Below, piece after piece: positions 33,157 to 41,683 of a stretch of DNA of 64,000 nucleotides. The position numbers and the translations under genes were made by a program. How positions within the stretch are numbered: the first letter of the stretch is position 1; each line of letters starts with the position of its first letter. This stretch comes from Streptomyces sp. 71268 (GTDB lineage Bacteria > Actinomycetota > Actinomycetes > Streptomycetales > Streptomycetaceae): the NCBI RefSeq assembly GCF_029392895.1, contig NZ_CP114200.1, positions 2,511,001-2,575,000 on the forward strand, given 5' to 3'. The notes below the pieces were generated by a model. It was given only the letters and a program-made list of their open reading frames with translations. It was not told the DNA's origin and made no database searches.

Positions 33157-34314
33157 TCAGTTGGGGACGGTCCAGGTGTCGTTGCCGGCGAGGAGGGTGG
33201 CGAGGTCGCCCTTGCCTTGGGCTTCGATGGCTCGGTCGAGTTGGTCGCTCATCAACGTGTCGTAGACCGGGCGTTGCACGCTGCGGAGTACGCCGATGGG
33301 GGTGTGGTGGAGGGTGTCGGCGTCGGCGAGGCGGGTCAGGGCGAACGCGGTGGTCGGGGACACGGCCCGCGCATCATGGACCAACACCCCTTCCGTGCCC
33401 TCCTCCCGCACGTCCACCACCCGCAGGTCGCCTGTGGTCTGGTCGCGGACCACGCCCTTGGAGCCCAGTCCGTCCTCGGCGGGCACACCGAAGCGGATCG
33501 GTTGACCGTGTTCCAGTCGGATCACGGCCTCCAGCGCGCGTTCCTTGTCCTTAAGGACCTCAAAGGCACCGTCGTTGAAGATGTTGCAGTTCTGGTAGAT
33601 CTCGACCAACGCCGTACCCGGATGCGCGGCCGCCGCCCGCAACACGCTCGTCAGGTGCTGCCGGTCTGAGTCCACCGTCCGAGCCACGAACGAAGCCTCG
33701 GCGCCCAGGGCGAGGGAGAGGGGGTTGAACGGGGCGTCCAGGGATCCCATCGGTGTCGACTTGGTGATCTTCCCGACCTCCGAGGTCGGGGAGTACTGGC
33801 CCTTGGTGAGCCCGTAGATCCGGTTGTTGAACAACAAGATCTTCAGGTTCACATTTCGCCGCAACGCGTGAATGAGATGGTTACCCCCGATGGACAGCGC
33901 GTCGCCATCCCCGGTGACCACCCAGACCGACAGGTCCCGTCGCGAGGTCGCCAACCCCGTCGCGATCGCCGGCGCTCGTCCGTGGATGGAGTGCATGCCG
34001 TAGGTGTTCATGTAGTACGGGAAACGACTGGAACACCCGATCCCGGACACGAACACGATGTTCTCCCGCGCCAGGCCCAACTCCGGCATGAAGCCCTGCA
34101 CGGCCGCCAACACCGCGTAGTCCCCACACCCCGGACACCAACGCACTTCCTGATCGGACTTGAAGTCCTTCATCGACTGCTTGCCCTCAGCCCGCGGCAC
34201 CAACGACAACAACCCCCGCCCCCCACCCTCAGGGGAAACAGCAGGCTCGCCAGCAACAGCGGATTGGACAGCACCGGCGGCAGGGGACGCTTGAGGTGTG
34301 GTGGGGTTAGGCAT
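33157..34314 (-). CDS. korB: 2-oxoacid:ferredoxin oxidoreductase, beta subunit (KorB-like)
   Basis: A 385-residue beta subunit carrying thiamine diphosphate and a [4Fe-4S] cluster. Cluster ligands are WCPGCGDY, IGCSS and QNCNIF; the thiamine/Mg motif GDGDALSIGG...FNN is intact. With KorA it oxidises 2-oxoglutarate (or a related 2-oxoacid) to the acyl-CoA, reducing ferredoxin. The ATG at 34314 overlaps the korA stop, so the subunits are coupled. The sequence is very close to what I recall of the housekeeping Streptomyces enzyme. Its codon use differs from the neighbours (more TTG, GGT and GAT). Why a central-metabolism enzyme sits in this cluster is unclear: it may supply reduced ferredoxin or acyl-CoA, be an insensitive duplicate, or simply be a linked housekeeping locus. 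Confidence 0.95.
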   Translation of the reverse strand: MPNPTTPQASPAAGAVQSAVAGEPAVSPEGGGRGLLSLVPRAEGKQSMKDFKSDQEVRWCPGCGDYAVLAAVQGFMPELGLARENIVFVSGIGCSSRFPYYMNTYGMHSIHGRAPAIATGLATSRRDLSVWVVTGDGDALSIGGNHLIHALRRNVNLKILLFNNRIYGLTKGQYSPTSEVGKITKSTPMGSLDAPFNPLSLALGAEASFVARTVDSDRQHLTSVLRAAAAHPGTALVEIYQNCNIFNDGAFEVLKDKERALEAVIRLEHGQPIRFGVPAEDGLGSKGVVRDQTTGDLRVVDVREEGTEGVLVHDARAVSPTTAFALTRLADADTLHHTPIGVLRSVQRPVYDTLMSDQLDRAIEAQGKGDLATLLAGNDTWTVPN

Positions 34315-36251
34315 TGATGGCCTCCTTCAACGCGTTGGCCAACTCCTCGGCCTTGAACGGCATTCCGTTGACCTGGGTGTGGGAGCGGGCATCGATGGCG
34401 TACCGGGCGCGGATCAACGTCGCGAGCTGTCCCAGGTTCATCTCCGGGATCACCACCCGCTCATACGAGGCCAACACCTCACCCAGATTCGCTGGGAAGG
34501 GATTGATGTGCCGCAAGTGCGCCTGCGCCAACGCCACACCCTCACCCCGCAACCGTCGAACCGCCGCCGCGATCGGCCCATACGTCGAACCCCACCCCAA
34601 CACCAACACCCGGGCACCGCCCGGGTCATCCACCCGCACGTCCTCCACCGCGATACCGTCGATCTTGGCCTGACGGGTACGGACCATCAACTCGTGATTC
34701 GCCGGATCGTAGGAAATGTTCCCACTACCATCCTGCTTCTCAATCCCACCGATCCGGTGTTCCAAGCCCGCCGTTCCCGGCACCGCCCACGGTCGCGCCA
34801 ACGTCACCGCATCGCGTTTGTAGGGCCAAAAGACCCGCGACCCATCCGCCAACTCGTGATTCGGCCCTGAGGCGAACCGCACCCGCAAATCCGGCAACCC
34901 CTTCACATCCGGCACCCGCCAGGGCTCCGACCCGTTGGCCAAATACCCATCCGAGAGCAGGAACACCGGCGTGCGATACACCAACGCGATCCGCGCCGCC
35001 TCCACGGCCGCATCGAAACAGTCCGCCGGCGTCGAGGGAGCCACGATCGGTACCGGGGCCTCCCCGTTACGGCCGTACATGGCCTGCAACAAGTCCGCCT
35101 GCTCCGTCTTGGTCGGCAACCCCGTCGAGGGCCCACCCCGCTGGATATCCACCACCACCAACGGGAGTTCCAGGGAGACCGCGAGCCCGATCGTCTCCGA
35201 TTTGAGCGCCACCCCAGGCCCCGAGGTCGTCGTCACCGCCAACGACCCACCAAAGGCCGCTCCCAACGCCGCCCCGATCCCCGCGATCTCATCCTCGGCC
35301 TGGAACGAGCGCACCCCGAAATTCTTGTGCCGCGAGAGCTCGTGCAAAATATCCGAGGCCGGCGTGATCGGATACGACCCCAGGAACAGGGGCAACTCCG
35401 CCTGCACCGAGGCCGCGATCAGGCCGTAGGCCAACGCCAGGTTCCCCGAGATGTTGCGATACAGGCCTGCGGTGAAGGCGGACGAGGCCGGGGCCACCTC
35501 ATAGGAGACGGCGAAGTCCTCCGTGGTCTCCCCGAAGTTCCACCCCGCCCTGAAAGCGGTCACGTTCGCCTGCGCCAACTGCGGCTTCTTCGCGAACTTC
35601 TTCCGCAAGTACGCCTCAGTACCCTCCGTCGGGCGGTGGTACATCCACGACAACAGGCCCAGGGCGAACATGTTCTTACTCCGCTCGGCCTCCTTGCGAC
35701 TGAGACCGAACTCCTTCAGCGCCTCGACCGTCAAGGTCGTCAACGGCACCCCGTGCACCTGGAACGAGTCCAGCGACCCGTCCTCCAACGGATGGCTCGC
35801 ATATCCCACCTTCGCCATCGGGCGTTTGGTGAACTCGTCCGTGTTCACGATCAACACCGCACCCGGAGGCAGGTCCGCCACGTTCGCCTTCAACGCCGCC
35901 GGATTCATCGCGACCAACACATCCGGCGCGTCCCCCGGAGTCAGGATGTCATGATCCGCGAAATGCAACTGGAACGATGACACCCCCGGCAACGTTCCAG
36001 CCGGTGCCCGGATCTCCGCCGGGAAATTCGGCAACGTCGACAAGTCATTCCCGAACGACGCCGTCTCCGAAGTAAACCGATCACCCGTCAACTGCATACC
36101 ATCACCCGAATCACCCGCGAAACGGATAATGACTCGGTGCAGTGTCTCGGTCGCCTTCTCGGGCGGCGGCCCGGCGGGGGACGGTGCCGTGCCCGAGGTG
36201 GGTTCGACGGCGGGGGGCGGGCGCGGGGTGACCTGGGGCGGCCGGGCTCAT
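34307..36251 (-). CDS. korA: 2-oxoacid:ferredoxin oxidoreductase, alpha subunit (KorA-like), apparent 1-nt frameshift near its start
   Basis: The fused gamma/alpha subunit of the enzyme. The uninterrupted ATG-started frame is 34307-36097 (596 aa), but the conserved N-terminal strand RVIIRFAGDSGDG is encoded upstream of that ATG in the same frame. No ATG, GTG or TTG lies in this frame between there and the preceding gene's TGA (36248-36250). The likely true start is ATG 36249-36251, overlapping that TGA as ATGA. It is one frame off. Removing one base from the six-G run at 36212-36217 (plus strand) would join the frames and give a sensible start, MSPAAPGHPAPAPAVEP. This is either a sequencing error in a homopolymer or a real lesion. 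Downstream, the body is fully conserved (SYPITPASDILHEL, EDEIAGIGAALGAAFGG and TTTSGPGVALKSE). The gene follows the nucleotide-sugar dehydrogenase directly. Confidence 0.88.
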
Positions 36252-37510
36252 AGCGACTCGATGTCCTTCGAGGTCGGCAGACGGTGTCGGCAGTCGAATA
36301 TGTAGCGGGCCGATGCGGCGATGGCCTCGTAGTCGAACTCGTCGTGATCGGTGACGATCAGGACGGCGTGCGCCCGGGAGACCTCCTCCGGGTCCGGCTT
36401 CACCTGGGTCAGCCCCGGTATGCCGGGCTCCTCGGTGACGTGCGGGTCGGCGAAGCGCACCGTGGCGCCGGCCTCGATCAGCAGCCTGGCGATGGGCAGC
36501 GCCGGCGACTCGCGGATGTCGCCGGTGCCCGGCTTGTAGGCCAGGCCGAGCATCAGGATGCGCGCGCCGGTCACCGTCTGGTGCCGCCGGTCCAGGCCCC
36601 GGGTCAGCTTGCGGACCACGTACTCCGGCATGGCGTTGTTCAGCTCGTCGGCCAGTTCCACCAGGCGGAACCGCTTGCTGGAGGCGCGCTCGACCTTCCA
36701 CGACAGGTACAGCGGGTCCACCGGCAGGCAGTGGCCGCCGACCCCGGGGCCCGGGGTGAAGCGCATGAAGCCGAACGGCTTGGTCGCGGCCACCTCCAGG
36801 GCGTCCCACACGTCGACGCCGATGCCCTCGGCGTGCGTGGCCAACTCGTTGACCAGCGCGATGTTGACGTGCCGGAAGGTGTTCTCCATGACCTTCGCCA
36901 GCTCGGCGACGCGCGGGGCCTTCGCCAGCACCACCTCGTGCACGATGTCCGCGTAGAAGGCCCGCACCCGCTCCAGCGAGGCCGCGTCGATGCCCGAGAC
37001 GACCTTGGGCGTGGTCTCGAAGGTCCACTCCGGGTTGCCGGGGTCGATCCGCTCGGGGCTGTACCCGAGGTGGAAGTCGGCGCCCGGCTCCAGTCCCGAG
37101 CCGTCGCGCAGGATCGGCGCGAGCACCTCCTCGGTGGTGCCCGGGTAGCTGGTCGACTCCAGGATGACGGTGGCACCCGGCCGCAGCCGGGCGGCCAGCG
37201 CCTTGCCCGCCGCCTCGATGAAGGACAGGTCCGGCACGCCCTCGTGCAGCGGGGTGGGAACGGTGATGACCGCGATGTCGAAGGCGTCCAGGTCCTCGGT
37301 GTCGATGCTCGCCCGGTACGTACCCCGGTCGATGACGGCGCCCAGGCGCTGCGAGGTGACGTCACCGACGAACGAGTCGCCCACGGCCAGCTTCTTCACG
37401 CGGGACTCGTCGGTGTCGTAGCCGACGACCTGGTATCCGTGCTCGGCCGCGGCCACGGCCAGCGGCAGGCCGACGTACCCCTGCCCCACTACGACCAGTT
37501 TCGTGGTCAA
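36248..37510 (-). CDS. Nucleotide-sugar 6-dehydrogenase (WbpA/WecC/TviB-like)
   Basis: A 420-residue UDP-sugar dehydrogenase that oxidises C6 of a UDP-(N-acetyl)hexosamine to the uronic acid in two NAD-dependent steps. The N-terminal Rossmann domain has VVGQGYVGLPLA. The central domain has the ESTSYPGTT motif and the catalytic Cys in GVGGHCLPVDP. The C-terminal domain has GLAYKPGTGDIRESP. The family fits UDP-GlcNAc or UDP-ManNAc 6-dehydrogenases better than UDP-glucose dehydrogenases, an inference from overall motifs. I choose the TTG at 37510, with GGGAG 6 nt upstream right after the previous stop; an ATG at 37537 inside the preceding gene is the alternative. With the two aminotransferases upstream and Gfo/Idh/MocA enzymes nearby, it mirrors the WbpA-WbpB-WbpE logic for amino-uronic acids. 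Confidence 0.92.
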   Translation of the reverse strand: MTTKLVVVGQGYVGLPLAVAAAEHGYQVVGYDTDESRVKKLAVGDSFVGDVTSQRLGAVIDRGTYRASIDTEDLDAFDIAVITVPTPLHEGVPDLSFIEAAGKALAARLRPGATVILESTSYPGTTEEVLAPILRDGSGLEPGADFHLGYSPERIDPGNPEWTFETTPKVVSGIDAASLERVRAFYADIVHEVVLAKAPRVAELAKVMENTFRHVNIALVNELATHAEGIGVDVWDALEVAATKPFGFMRFTPGPGVGGHCLPVDPLYLSWKVERASSKRFRLVELADELNNAMPEYVVRKLTRGLDRRHQTVTGARILMLGLAYKPGTGDIRESPALPIARLLIEAGATVRFADPHVTEEPGIPGLTQVKPDPEEVSRAHAVLIVTDHDEFDYEAIAASARYIFDCRHRLPTSKDIESL

Positions 37511-37520
37511 AGGACGCTCC

Positions 37521-38639
37521 CTAGTCGAAGAATTCACAGACCGAGTCGGCGATGTATTCCACCTGACTGTCGGAGAGGTGGGGCCAGATGGGGATGGCCA
37601 GGTTCTGGTCGCTGGCGCGCTGCGCGCCGGGCCACTGGACGCCCTCGGGCGCGTACCGCGCGAACGCGGGCTGGAGGGGCAGCGGCACCGGGTAGTAGAC
37701 GTGCGTGCCGATGTCCTTCTCGCTCAGCCAGGCGCGCAGGTCCGCGCGCCGCTCCACGAGCAGCGAGTAGACGTAGTAGCAGCGGCCGTTGCGGCCGGCG
37801 GGCGGCGCGAGCACGCCCCGGCCGGCCAGCGGCTCGAAGCGTTCCGTGTAGTAGTCGGCGATGCGGGCCCGGCGCTCCAGGCGGTCCTCGAAGCCGGCGT
37901 GCCGGTGCAGTTGGAAGGCCGCGATGATCTCGTCGAACCGGCTGTTCTGGCCGATCTTGTGGTGCAGGAAGCGGGTGATGCCGTCCTGCCCGTGGTTGCG
38001 CAGCATCCGTACGGTGCGGCCCAGCTCCGGGTCGTCGGTGAGCACCGCGCCGCCCTCGCCGGCCGTGCCGAACGCCTTGACCTGGAAGAAGGAGAAGACG
38101 CCGAGGTCGCCCCAGCGGCCGGACGGCACGCCGTCGAGCACCGCGCCCTGGGCCACCGCCGCGTCCTCGATGACCTTCAGGCCCCGGTCGTGGGCGATCT
38201 TGTTGATGCGGGGCATGTCGGCCATGATCGAGAAGACGTGGGCGGGCATCACCGCGCGCGTCCGGCTCGTGATGAGCGCCTCGACCGAGTCCGGGTCGAT
38301 CACCATCGTGTGCGGGTCGACGTCCGCGAAGACGGGCGTGGCGCCGAAGTTGGCGACCGAGCTGGCCACCGGCTGGCAGCAGAACGCCGGCACGATGACC
38401 TCGTCGCCGGGCCCGATCCCCAGGGCCTGCACGGCGAGGTTGAGGCCGCCGGTGCCGCTGGAGCAGGCGATCACGTGCTCCGCCTCGGTCGTGCGGCGCA
38501 GCTCCTCCTCCAGCTCGGCGGTGCGCCGACCGAGGATGAACTTCTGCTCGGCGTCCGTGCCCACCTCGAAGAGCAGATCCTTGAACGCCTGCCGGTCCGT
38601 CTCGAAGAGGTCCGGGGGGAAGAAGGGAATGGTGGCCAT
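37521..38639 (-). CDS. DegT/DnrJ/EryC1/StrS-family PLP aminotransferase (second of a pair)
   Basis: A 372-residue fold-type I sugar or cyclitol aminotransferase. The PLP lysine is in SFFQVKAFGTAGEGG, the Asp pairing with the PLP nitrogen is in IEDAAVAQG, and IVPAFCCQPVAS is the family's substrate-binding region. The TAGEGGAV stretch resembles AHBA synthases and inosose aminotransferases more than the GALGD form of its neighbour, so the two paralogues probably act on different keto groups. Its ATG lies 1 nt after the stop of the first aminotransferase and its stop is just before the dehydrogenase. It transfers an amino group, usually from Glu or Gln, to a keto sugar or cyclitol. No AHBA genes for the aminoshikimate pathway lie in the window, so an AHBA synthase call is not supported. 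Confidence 0.92.
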   Translation of the reverse strand: MATIPFFPPDLFETDRQAFKDLLFEVGTDAEQKFILGRRTAELEEELRRTTEAEHVIACSSGTGGLNLAVQALGIGPGDEVIVPAFCCQPVASSVANFGATPVFADVDPHTMVIDPDSVEALITSRTRAVMPAHVFSIMADMPRINKIAHDRGLKVIEDAAVAQGAVLDGVPSGRWGDLGVFSFFQVKAFGTAGEGGAVLTDDPELGRTVRMLRNHGQDGITRFLHHKIGQNSRFDEIIAAFQLHRHAGFEDRLERRARIADYYTERFEPLAGRGVLAPPAGRNGRCYYVYSLLVERRADLRAWLSEKDIGTHVYYPVPLPLQPAFARYAPEGVQWPGAQRASDQNLAIPIWPHLSDSQVEYIADSVCEFFD

Positions 38640-38640
38640 G

Positions 38641-39831
38641 TCATCGCCTTCCGGCGTAGAAGTCCGAGATGGCGGCGCAGACCGTCTCCAACTGCGCCTC
38701 GGTCAGGTCCGGGTACAGCGGCAGCGCCAGCGTCCGCTCGCAGGCCGCCTCGGCGTTGGGCAGGCTCCCGGGGCGCAGCCCGGTGTCCGTGCCGGCGAAG
38801 CAGGGCTGGGTGTGCAGCGGGCGCGGGTAGTACGTCTCGGTGCCGATGCCACGGGCCGTGAGGTGGGCGACCAGCTCGTCCCGGGCCTCGAACTCGACCT
38901 GGTAGACGTAGAAGACCGGCTCGGTCGGCACGTCGCGCGGCAGGACGCGCGGCACGGCGAGCACGCCGTCGGTCTCGCGCAGCCGCTCGGAGTAGGCCGC
39001 CGCCAGTTCGGCGCGGCGGGCGATGTCGCGCTCCAGGCGGGTCATCTTGGCGAGCAGGATGGCCGCCTGCACGTCGTCCATCTTGCTGTTGGTGCCGGAG
39101 ACGCCGGAGAGGTTGGAGATGCCGGCGATGTGGTCGATGGTCTTGCCCATCCGACCGTGGTGGCGCAGCACGGCCGCCTGTTCGGCCAGCTCCTCGTCGT
39201 TGGTGAGGATCATGCCGGCGTCGCCGAGGGCGCCGAGCGTCTTGGTCGGGAAGAAGGAGAGCACGCCGCCGCGGCCGATGAGTCCGGCGTGGGTGCCGTC
39301 CCAGCGCATGCCGATCGCCTCGGCGCTGTCTTCGAGGAGCATGACGTCGTGCCGGCGGGCGACGTCTGACAGCGCTGTCAGGTCAACCAGTTGGTGGAAG
39401 AGGTGGGCCGGCATGATGGCCTTGGTCCGCTCGGTGATCAGCTCCTCGACCGAGGCGGCGTCCATCCCGTAGTCGCCGTCGTTGGTGATGTCCGCGAACA
39501 CCGGCGTGGCGCCGGCGAGGCTGACGGCCGAGGCCGAGGCGAAGAAGGAGAAGGCCGGGACGATGACCTCGTCGCCGGGCCCGATGCCGGCGGCGCGGAG
39601 CAGGATCACCAGGGCGTCGGTGCCGCTGTTGACGGCGATGGCCCGTCCGGCACCTGTGTAGTCGGCGATGGCCCGCTCAAGCTCCGCCACCTTGCGGCCG
39701 TGGGAGAACTTGCCCCGGTCGAACACATCATCCGTATGTCGGGTGATGAGCGGCCATAGCTCCTTGAAGGACTCCGCCTGAGTGAAGAACGGAACCGGCG
39801 CGGCGGGAGCATCGGTAAGCGTGGACACCAT
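38641..39831 (-). CDS. DegT/DnrJ/EryC1/StrS-family PLP aminotransferase (first of a pair; operon leader)
   Basis: A 396-residue sugar aminotransferase with the classic motifs: NSGTDALVI, DEVIVPAFSFFAS, LEDSAEAIG (PLP-binding Asp) and the PLP lysine in SFFPTKTLGALGD. It resembles WbpE/DesV-type enzymes acting on nucleotide-linked 3-keto or 4-keto sugars. I start at ATG 39831, because homology to the family begins shortly after and the upstream frame is low-complexity. No clear Shine-Dalgarno is seen, so the transcript may be leaderless or start at the following GTG. It opens the operon aminotransferase-aminotransferase-dehydrogenase-korA-korB. A GGCAAG-type palindrome lies about 40 nt upstream and a perfect one about 140 nt upstream. 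Confidence 0.9.
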   Translation of the reverse strand: MVSTLTDAPAAPVPFFTQAESFKELWPLITRHTDDVFDRGKFSHGRKVAELERAIADYTGAGRAIAVNSGTDALVILLRAAGIGPGDEVIVPAFSFFASASAVSLAGATPVFADITNDGDYGMDAASVEELITERTKAIMPAHLFHQLVDLTALSDVARRHDVMLLEDSAEAIGMRWDGTHAGLIGRGGVLSFFPTKTLGALGDAGMILTNDEELAEQAAVLRHHGRMGKTIDHIAGISNLSGVSGTNSKMDDVQAAILLAKMTRLERDIARRAELAAAYSERLRETDGVLAVPRVLPRDVPTEPVFYVYQVEFEARDELVAHLTARGIGTETYYPRPLHTQPCFAGTDTGLRPGSLPNAEAACERTLALPLYPDLTEAQLETVCAAISDFYAGRR

Positions 39832-39869
39832 GGGAGTGACGCTATGGAGCGGTTCTGTGACGTCGCTAC

Positions 39870-39884
39870 GGACAAGAACTTGCC
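39870..39884. promoter_or_regulatory. Palindromic operator, imperfect copy (GGACAAGAACTTGCC)
   Basis: It matches the consensus GGCAAGNNCTTGCC, with one insertion in the left half, centred about 45 nt upstream of the first aminotransferase. Related sites are at 39970, 49676 and 61638. Confidence 0.6.
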
Positions 39885-39969
39885 GGTAGCAGTCATTCCT
39901 GGCCAGCCGGTTGGAGCTGGGCGCTCCGTCGCCGAACCTGTCATACACAGGCGCTCCGGTCGGCGATAC

Positions 39970-39983
39970 GGCAAGATCTTGCC
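39970..39983. promoter_or_regulatory. Perfect palindromic operator GGCAAGATCTTGCC
   Basis: A perfect 14-nt palindrome in the control region of the aminotransferase/dehydrogenase/korAB operon. It is the best copy of a motif that recurs near two other promoters of the right half. The cognate regulator is unknown. Confidence 0.7.
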
Positions 39984-40312
39984 AGCCGTCAGGGGCTTCC
40001 CCCGTCACGCGCGATCCCTCGCACGCGCCGCCCACACCTGGCGTGCACGAGCGGCTTCACTCCGTATTCAAGCTTCCACACGCCGTCCTGTACACCCCGT
40101 GTCGGATGTCCCACTCCGCCGGTCCACCTACCGGGACCGACCGGGCCGGCGCCGCTGGTCGTGCGCCCAGCATGGCGTAATCCCGCGTGTGTCGCCGCAC
40201 GGCTCGCGGGCGGGCGTGGGGCAGAGGCGGAATCCCCCGGCCGGAGCGGCCGGCGGCCGGGCCGGCAAGCGGAGCTTGACCTCAACCGCGCTTCAGGTCC
40301 GAGGGTGGCCGC

Positions 40313-41599
40313 ATGACGATCTCAGCGACGGACCAGGCGGCGGTGGGCGAGTGGATCAGGGGCGCGGCGCACCCCCTGCGCACCGCTGACCCGTTGGCGC
40401 CCCTGGACGACCTGCGCCCGCTCCTCGCCATGGTCGGTGAGCGGACGGCCGTGGCGGGGTTCGGCGCCGGGACCCGGGGCGCGCGCGAACTCCTCGCCCT
40501 CCAGGTGCGCGTCGCCCGACTGCTGCTGGCCGAGGCCGACTTCCGGGTGCTCGCCCTGGACCAGGACGCGGGGCTCGGCGCCGCGCTCGACGCGTACGTG
40601 CGCACCGGCGCCGGGGACGTCGCGGCGCTGCTCCAGGCCGCCGAACCGTTCTCCCGTACCGGCGAGACGCTCGCCCTCGTCCGCTGGCTGCGCGCCCTGC
40701 GGCAGACCCGGCCACGGGCCGCGCCGGGCGTCGTCGGGGTCAGCCCACGGGAGACGGGGGCTTCGGCGTACGACGCGGTGACCGACTACGTACGGCGGGC
40801 CGCGCCCGGGCGGCTGGCGGAGCTGGCGTCCCACTACGCCGAACTCCGCCCGCCCGGCGATGTCAGTGACCACACCCGCCGCTACCAGGCCCTGACCGAC
40901 CGGCGGCCCTGGCGCGAGCGCGCGCGGGCGGCCCACGACCTGGTGGCGGCGGTGCCGGGGCACGACGGTCACGCCTGGGCGCGCTACCAGGCCCGGCTGA
41001 TCGTCCAGTACCACGCGCTCCACGACCACGGCCACGACCCGCTGGACCCGCACAACATGGCCCACTACGAGTGGTACTTCGCCGAGAACGTGCTGTGGTG
41101 GCACCGGCACACCGGGCACCGGGTGCTGTTCTGGTCCTCCAGCTCGCACACGGCCAGGGCGCCCGGACGGGTCGTCAGCTTCCCGCCCAACCCGCCGGGG
41201 GCGTCCCCGAACGCCGGCAGCCACCTGCACGCGGACCTCGGGGACCGGTACCTGTCGATCGGCCTCACCTTCGGCACCGGCGAACTGGCCCCGTACACCG
41301 GGGCACCGCCCCACCGGGTCCCGGCTCCCGTGCCACCGCTGGTGGAAGCGGTCCTGGACGGCGCGGGGGCGGGCGACTTCCTGCTCGACCTGCGCCAGCG
41401 GGCGCCGCGGCGGGTCGCCGAGTGGCTGGCCCAGCCCGTCACGTCCCGGCTCGTCGGCCCGCGTCACGACCCGCGCCGCGACCCGGCCCACCACATGGCG
41501 GGCGGCTCGCTGGCCGAGTGGTTCGACGTCCTCGTCCACCGGCGGCGCGTGACACCGGCCCGCCCCCTCGACCCGGCCGGGCCCGCGCCGGCCGGCTGA
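40313..41599 (+). CDS. Erythromycin-esterase-fold protein lacking the usual catalytic residues
   Basis: A 428-residue member of the EreA/EreB/succinoglycan-biosynthesis fold. The family motif normally reading GExTHGxxE is GAGTRGARE here: Ala52 replaces the Glu and Arg55 replaces the catalytic His, while Glu59 stays. A later block typical of the family, AENVLWW, is present. The WAHNxH segment reads WSSSSH (after VLF), losing the first His. Ester hydrolysis by the known Ere mechanism is therefore unlikely. The protein may be a repurposed enzyme (cyclase, transferase or dehydratase) or a binding protein for the product. GAGGGTGG lies shortly upstream of the ATG at 40313. It is transcribed alone, between the two sugar-like operons, and divergent from the aminotransferases. 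Confidence 0.78.
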   Translation: MTISATDQAAVGEWIRGAAHPLRTADPLAPLDDLRPLLAMVGERTAVAGFGAGTRGARELLALQVRVARLLLAEADFRVLALDQDAGLGAALDAYVRTGAGDVAALLQAAEPFSRTGETLALVRWLRALRQTRPRAAPGVVGVSPRETGASAYDAVTDYVRRAAPGRLAELASHYAELRPPGDVSDHTRRYQALTDRRPWRERARAAHDLVAAVPGHDGHAWARYQARLIVQYHALHDHGHDPLDPHNMAHYEWYFAENVLWWHRHTGHRVLFWSSSSHTARAPGRVVSFPPNPPGASPNAGSHLHADLGDRYLSIGLTFGTGELAPYTGAPPHRVPAPVPPLVEAVLDGAGAGDFLLDLRQRAPRRVAEWLAQPVTSRLVGPRHDPRRDPAHHMAGGSLAEWFDVLVHRRRVTPARPLDPAGPAPAG

Positions 41600-41683
41600 C
41601 GTTCGCCGCGCCTGGCGCCGCCGGGCGCCTGTCGCACGAGGCGGGTCGGGCAGGGGACGGGGTGGGTCAGCAAACAGGTGTGG

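Larger units (their letters stand above)
39832..40312. promoter_or_regulatory. Divergent control region between the aminotransferase operon and the esterase-like gene
   Basis: About 480 nt with no supported gene, relatively AT-rich near 40060-40110. It holds two copies of the GGCAAGNNCTTGCC palindrome on the aminotransferase side. A looser GGCAAGCGGAGCTTGACC element (40263-40282), with a longer spacer, lies 30 nt before the esterase-like start. Confidence 0.55.

Noticed and set aside
36111..37028. A 305-codon minus-strand frame across the dehydrogenase/korA junction
   Set aside because: It mostly shadows the dehydrogenase in another frame. Its last ~45 codons, from the ATG overlapping the dehydrogenase stop, are relevant only as the likely pre-frameshift start of korA.
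37521..38639. AHBA synthase (RifK-like) for the second aminotransferase
   Set aside because: The TAGEGGAV motif is shared, but no aminoshikimate-pathway genes are present and the PKS does not use an aromatic starter. Only the family-level call is safe.
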